NCBI RefSeq assembly: GCF_006335005.1 | Contig: NZ_VDMP01000015.1 | Location: forward strand, 90,017 to 138,076 | Direction: 5' to 3' | Source: Nocardioides albidus | GTDB taxonomy: Bacteria > Actinomycetota > Actinomycetes > Propionibacteriales > Nocardioidaceae | DNA length: 48,060 bases | Shown: positions 45,413-48,060 of the stretch, piece after piece | Position numbering within the stretch: the stretch's first letter is position 1 | Layout of the letters: every line of letters begins with the position of its first letter | The notes under the pieces: model-generated | What the model was told of the DNA's origin: nothing | Database searches by the model: none | The model's input: the letters and a program-made list of their open reading frames with translations, nothing else | Program-made: the position numbers and the translations under genes

Positions 45413-45843
45413 CGCTCGCCCACCAGCAGGACCGGGCCGAGCGGTGCGGGACCGCGGCGGCGCAGGAGGCGGTCGACGAGGCCGGTGACGACGGCGTCGA
45501 GTCCGACGACCTGGCGCCGGGCGACGTCGAGAGTGCGTCCGAGCAGGTCGCCGGTGGTGCTGGCGACGACGTCGGGGATGCCTGCGCGCTGGACCAGGTC
45601 CTCGAGGTCGACGCCGGCGAGCAGCGCGTTGACGTCGGCGCGGGCGAGCAGCCGGTCGAGGTCGACCCGGTCGAGGAAGCGGTTGACGTCGATGCGGTCC
45701 AGCAGGTGGTTGACGTCCACCTGGTCGAGGACAGCGTCGAGGTCGACGTGCTCGAGGATCTCCTCGACGGGCACCGCGTCCACCACCTTGCCGGTGACGG
45801 CGCCGGCGACACGGCCGAGGATCCCGTGCTCTGGGGGCGTCAT
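45409..45843 (-). CDS. Nonapeptide-repeat protein coupled to RDD
   Basis: A 144-residue protein whose residues 24-95 are eight contiguous 9-residue repeats of the type V-D-(V/L)-(N/D)-x-(L/V)-L-x-(R/Q), for example VDVNHLLDR, IDVNRFLDR and VDLDRLLAR. A short hydrophobic segment precedes them and a conserved C-terminal part follows (SDLLGRTLDVARRQVVGLDAVVTGLVDRLLRR type). There is no signal peptide. The fold is not known; alternating acidic and leucine positions suggest a regular solenoid or coiled arrangement. I recall similar repeats next to RDD genes in other actinobacteria, unverified here. The stop overlaps the RDD start. It is divergent from cardiolipin synthase with a 39-bp gap. Confidence 0.8.
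   Translation of the reverse strand: MTPPEHGILGRVAGAVTGKVVDAVPVEEILEHVDLDAVLDQVDVNHLLDRIDVNRFLDRVDLDRLLARADVNALLAGVDLEDLVQRAGIPDVVASTTGDLLGRTLDVARRQVVGLDAVVTGLVDRLLRRRGPAPLGPVLLVGER
45559..45774 (-). repeat. 27-bp coding repeat (eight nonapeptides)
   Basis: Eight consecutive 27-bp units, diverged in sequence but conserved in encoded pattern (hydrophobic-Asp-hydrophobic-Asn/Asp). Frame and period are maintained throughout. Confidence 0.75.
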
Positions 45844-45870
45844 TGCGTCAGGATTCCACACGAGTCTCCG

Positions 45871-45876
45871 TAGGCT
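45871..45876 (+). promoter_or_regulatory. -10 box of a leaderless promoter (TAGGCT)
   Basis: TAGGCT ends 6 nt before the ATG of the cardiolipin synthase gene, in the 39-bp gap to the divergent nonapeptide-repeat gene. Confidence 0.5.
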
Positions 45877-45882
45877 GCGGCC

Positions 45883-47355
45883 ATGAGTTGGCTGGTTCCG
45901 TCGTCGACGCTCGGCTGGATCGTGTTCGGATTCGACATGCTGCTGCGGCTCGTCGCGCTCGGGATCATCCCCGGCAACCGCAAGCCGTCGACCGGGATGG
46001 CGTGGCTGCTGCTCATCCTGATCGAGCCGATCATCGGGTTCTCCGTGTTCCTCCTCCTGGGGCGCACGCGGCTCGGCAACCGCCGGATCACCCGCCAGCG
46101 CACGGCGATCGCGGCCATCCGCGAGCGCAGCGACGAGCTGCGCCTCTCCTTCGACAGCGGCCGCCTGCCGCGCTCCATGGCCGGCGTCGCGCGCCTCAAC
46201 GAGCGCCTCGGCTCCCTGCCGCTCACCGGGGGCAACGAGGTCGAGCTGTGGTCCGACTACCGGGCCCTGATGACCGAGATGGCCCGCGAGATCGACCGGG
46301 CGCGCAGCCACGTGCACGTGCAGTTCTACATCACCGCCTGGGACGACGTGACCGACCCGGTGTTCCAGGCGCTCGTCCGCGCGACCGACCGCGGCGTCGA
46401 CGTACGCCTCCTCTTCGACCACATCGGCTCGCGCCGGATCCCGGGCTACCGCCGCATGGTGAAGCGGCTGCGCGGCACGAAGATCGCCTGGCACCCGATG
46501 CTGCCGATCGACCCGCTGCGCGGCCGCTTCCGCCGCCCCGACCTGCGCAACCACCGCAAGATCCTGGTCGTCGACGGAAGCGTCGGCTTCACCGGCTCGC
46601 TCAACCTCACCGAGCCCGGCTACAACAAGCCCGCCAACCACAGGCTGGGCCGCGAATGGGTCGAGCTGATGGTTCGGCTCGAGGGCCCGGTCGTCGGCGC
46701 GCTCAACGCGGTGTTCGCGTCCGACTGGTACGTCGAGACCGGCGAGGTGGTCGACCTCGTCGCCGTCCACGGCGAGCCGGACCGCCGCCCCGACGAGATC
46801 TTCGACGTCCCGTGCCAGGTGGTCCCGAGCGGGCCCGGCATCGTGGCGGAGAACAACCTGCGCATGTTCACCACGCTGCTCTACGCCGCCACCGAGCGGA
46901 TCTCGCTGACCTCGCCCTACTTCGTCCCCGACGAGTCGCTGCTCTACGCCGTGACGACGGCCGCTGAGCGCGGGATCGACGTCGAGCTGTTCGTCAGCGA
47001 GGTCTCCGACCAGTTCCTCGTCGGTCACGCGCAGGCGTCGTACTACAAGGCGCTGCTCGAGGCCGGCGTGCGGATCCACCTCTACCCGGCGCCGTACATC
47101 CTCCACTCGAAGCACTTCACGATCGACGATCAGGTCGCGGTCGTCGGGTCGAGCAACATGGACATGCGCTCGTTCGCCCTCAACTACGAGGTCTCGCTGA
47201 TGATGCCGGATCCGGCGGTGGTGGCGCGGATGCGCCGGATCGAGGACACCTACCGCGCGCTGTCCAAGGAGCTCACGCTGACGGAGTGGCAGGAGCGCTC
47301 CCCCGGCGCGAAGTACGTCGACAACGTGGCCCGGCTGACCGCCGCGCTCCAGTGA
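45883..47355 (+). CDS. cls: Cardiolipin synthase, phospholipase D type
   Basis: A 490-residue membrane enzyme. Two N-terminal helices (LGWIVFGFDMLLRLVALGIIPG and MAWLLLILIEPIIGFSVFLLLG) are followed by two phospholipase D HKD motifs: NHRKILVVDGSVGFTGSLN (H-x-K-x4-D) and HSKHFTIDDQVAVVGSSNMD. The order and length (about 490) match bacterial ClsA-type cardiolipin synthases, which join two phosphatidylglycerol molecules. Many actinobacteria make cardiolipin with a CDP-alcohol phosphotransferase instead, so a general PLD-type transferase role remains possible. The start fits a leaderless transcript. Confidence 0.93.
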   Translation: MSWLVPSSTLGWIVFGFDMLLRLVALGIIPGNRKPSTGMAWLLLILIEPIIGFSVFLLLGRTRLGNRRITRQRTAIAAIRERSDELRLSFDSGRLPRSMAGVARLNERLGSLPLTGGNEVELWSDYRALMTEMAREIDRARSHVHVQFYITAWDDVTDPVFQALVRATDRGVDVRLLFDHIGSRRIPGYRRMVKRLRGTKIAWHPMLPIDPLRGRFRRPDLRNHRKILVVDGSVGFTGSLNLTEPGYNKPANHRLGREWVELMVRLEGPVVGALNAVFASDWYVETGEVVDLVAVHGEPDRRPDEIFDVPCQVVPSGPGIVAENNLRMFTTLLYAATERISLTSPYFVPDESLLYAVTTAAERGIDVELFVSEVSDQFLVGHAQASYYKALLEAGVRIHLYPAPYILHSKHFTIDDQVAVVGSSNMDMRSFALNYEVSLMMPDPAVVARMRRIEDTYRALSKELTLTEWQERSPGAKYVDNVARLTAALQ

Positions 47356-47382
47356 CGCGGGCGGGCGTTTTCCGACGCACCA

Positions 47383-47397
47383 GGGACCCTCGGTCCC
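47383..47397. repeat. GGGACC-CTC-GGTCCC inverted repeat
   Basis: Perfect 6-bp arms with a 3-nt loop, 28 bp after the cls stop codon, followed by GGTCC and GTCCC half-site-like sequences up to 47413. It could be a short hairpin or a regulator site. It is the most distinct feature in the 184-bp gap 47356-47539; the rest of the gap looks featureless except for a 12-codon frame at 47505-47543. Confidence 0.5.
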
Positions 47398-47539
47398 GGT
47401 CCTGTAGTCCCATCGGACGGATTCGCCCGCCGACCGTCCTGACCTTGCCCGCAGCCATTGCCGCGCCGCTCTCCCACCCCTCATCCTCGAGGAACGCAGT
47501 CCTGATGCACACCGTCTCGGTCATGTCCTGGGAGGACCC

Positions 47540-47749
47540 ATGAGCGCAGTCGCCGCCAACGTCGCCGAGCCGAGCACGCGTACGTCGGAGCCCGGTCCGC
47601 GCCTGTCACCGGAGCTCGAGGAGGCGATCGTCGAGATCGCCCGGTCCGAGCGGGCCCTCGACGACGTCCTGCACCGCGCGTCGCGCCTGCACGAGAGCAA
47701 CATCCAGCACGACCCGCACAGCTGCCTGGTCTGCTTCACACAGCGCTGA
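47540..47749 (+). CDS. Small hypothetical protein
   Basis: A 69-residue cytoplasmic protein with a helical, acidic core (LSPELEEAIVEIARSERALDDVLHRASRLHESN) and a C-terminal C-x2-C pair (HDPHSCLVCFTQR) with nearby His residues that could bind a metal. A good Shine-Dalgarno GGAGG (47531-47535) lies 4 nt before the ATG. Its start overlaps by 4 nt a possible 12-codon upstream frame. I do not recognise the family. Confidence 0.65.
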   Translation: MSAVAANVAEPSTRTSEPGPRLSPELEEAIVEIARSERALDDVLHRASRLHESNIQHDPHSCLVCFTQR

Positions 47750-47798
47750 GACCGGGGGCTCGGCGTATCAGAACGCCACTTCGGGGCACCGCAGGACC

Positions 47799-48008
47799 AT
47801 GTACATCGGACTTGGCATCGTCCTGCTGGTTCTCGGTCTGATCCTGGCGCTGGACGTCATCACCGTGGACCTGCAGTTCATCAACGACAACGCACTGGGC
47901 ACGATCCTGATCGCCGCCGGCGTCCTGGCGATCGTCCTGTCCCTGCTCCTCGCACCGCCGTGGCGGCGCGACCGCACGGTGCACCACACGTACGACGACC
48001 GCGTCTGA
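47799..48008 (+). CDS. Small two-helix membrane protein (DUF6458-like)
   Basis: A 69-residue protein with two hydrophobic helices (MYIGLGIVLLVLGLILALDVI and LGTILIAAGVLAIVLSLLLA), separated by a short loop (DLQFINDNA) and ending in a basic cytoplasmic tail (PPWRRDRTVHHTYDDRV). The pattern resembles DUF6458-type small membrane proteins of actinobacteria, of unknown function; the family is uncertain. An AGGA sequence lies a few bases before the ATG. It follows the preceding small gene by 49 bp. Confidence 0.7.
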   Translation: MYIGLGIVLLVLGLILALDVITVDLQFINDNALGTILIAAGVLAIVLSLLLAPPWRRDRTVHHTYDDRV

Positions 48009-48026
48009 CCCCGATCCCCGCTCGGC

Positions 48027-48060
48027 CTACGTGCGTCGGTAGAACCTGATGTCTCCGTTG
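48027..48060 (-). CDS. Possible 3' end of a convergent gene
   Basis: On the minus strand a frame enters from beyond the window and ends with NGDIRFYRRT and TAG at 48029-48027. Ten residues are too few to identify. It is listed because the ending looks protein-like and leaves an 18-bp gap to the preceding gene. Confidence 0.25.
   Translation of the reverse strand, partial: NGDIRFYRRT

Overview
The window is very GC-rich, densely coded, and reads as a chromosomal segment of an actinobacterium, most likely Nocardioides or a close relative. The evidence is a sigR-rsrA pair facing a 24-codon bL37 gene, an aroA-rsgA-hisN neighbourhood, an ECF41 sigma factor, a DUF222/HNH (13E12-type) gene, and many start codons placed 6-7 nt after a TANNNT -10 box, as expected for leaderless mRNAs. 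No rRNA, tRNA, CRISPR array, prophage or insertion sequence was seen.

Layout. 1-2.7 kb: end of a DUF2785-like gene, an IlvG-type ThDP enzyme with an FlK-like thioesterase, and bL37 with a terminator. 2.7-5.2 kb (minus): rsrA, sigR, an alpha/beta hydrolase and a YedK-type SRAP protein; sigR carries a perfect GGAAT-N18-GTT sigma-R promoter plus a second promoter that would make a shorter protein. 5.3-10.2 kb: DoxX-like protein, aroA, rsgA, a 22-bp-period inverted repeat array filling the gap to a convergent DUF2231 gene, hisN and a CBS-domain protein.

10.3-24.7 kb (minus) is the most interesting part: a tightly coupled seven-gene operon encoding a PP2C phosphatase, an FHA protein, a membrane Ser/Thr kinase, a 2051-residue Ig-like/FN3 surface protein, a MoxR AAA+ ATPase, a DUF58 protein and a TgpA-type membrane transglutaminase homologue. 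The set matches the PFNA cluster described in bifidobacteria, with an added FHA gene, and the transglutaminase lacks the catalytic Cys and His.

24.8-35.1 kb: FKBP isomerase, S4 protein, a frameshifted HNH gene, DUF445 protein, an ECF41 sigma factor with its NmrA-like partner and an ECF41-type promoter, a SNF2-family ATPase, an autoregulated ArsR with an SRPBCC/TIGR03086 fusion, and an acyl-CoA dehydrogenase-like flavoprotein. 35.2-39.8 kb: HxlR regulator, an SDR dehydrogenase behind a KstR-type operator, PadR regulator, 2,4-dienoyl-CoA reductase and an NTF2-like protein, suggesting lipid or steroid catabolism. 39.8-48.06 kb: SRPBCC protein, an osmoprotectant-type ABC transporter with an NmrA-like protein, a homing-endonuclease-associated-repeat protein, an RDD protein coupled to a nonapeptide-repeat protein, cardiolipin synthase and two small proteins.

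Functions are assigned from motifs, length and context read by eye; no database search or alignment was run.
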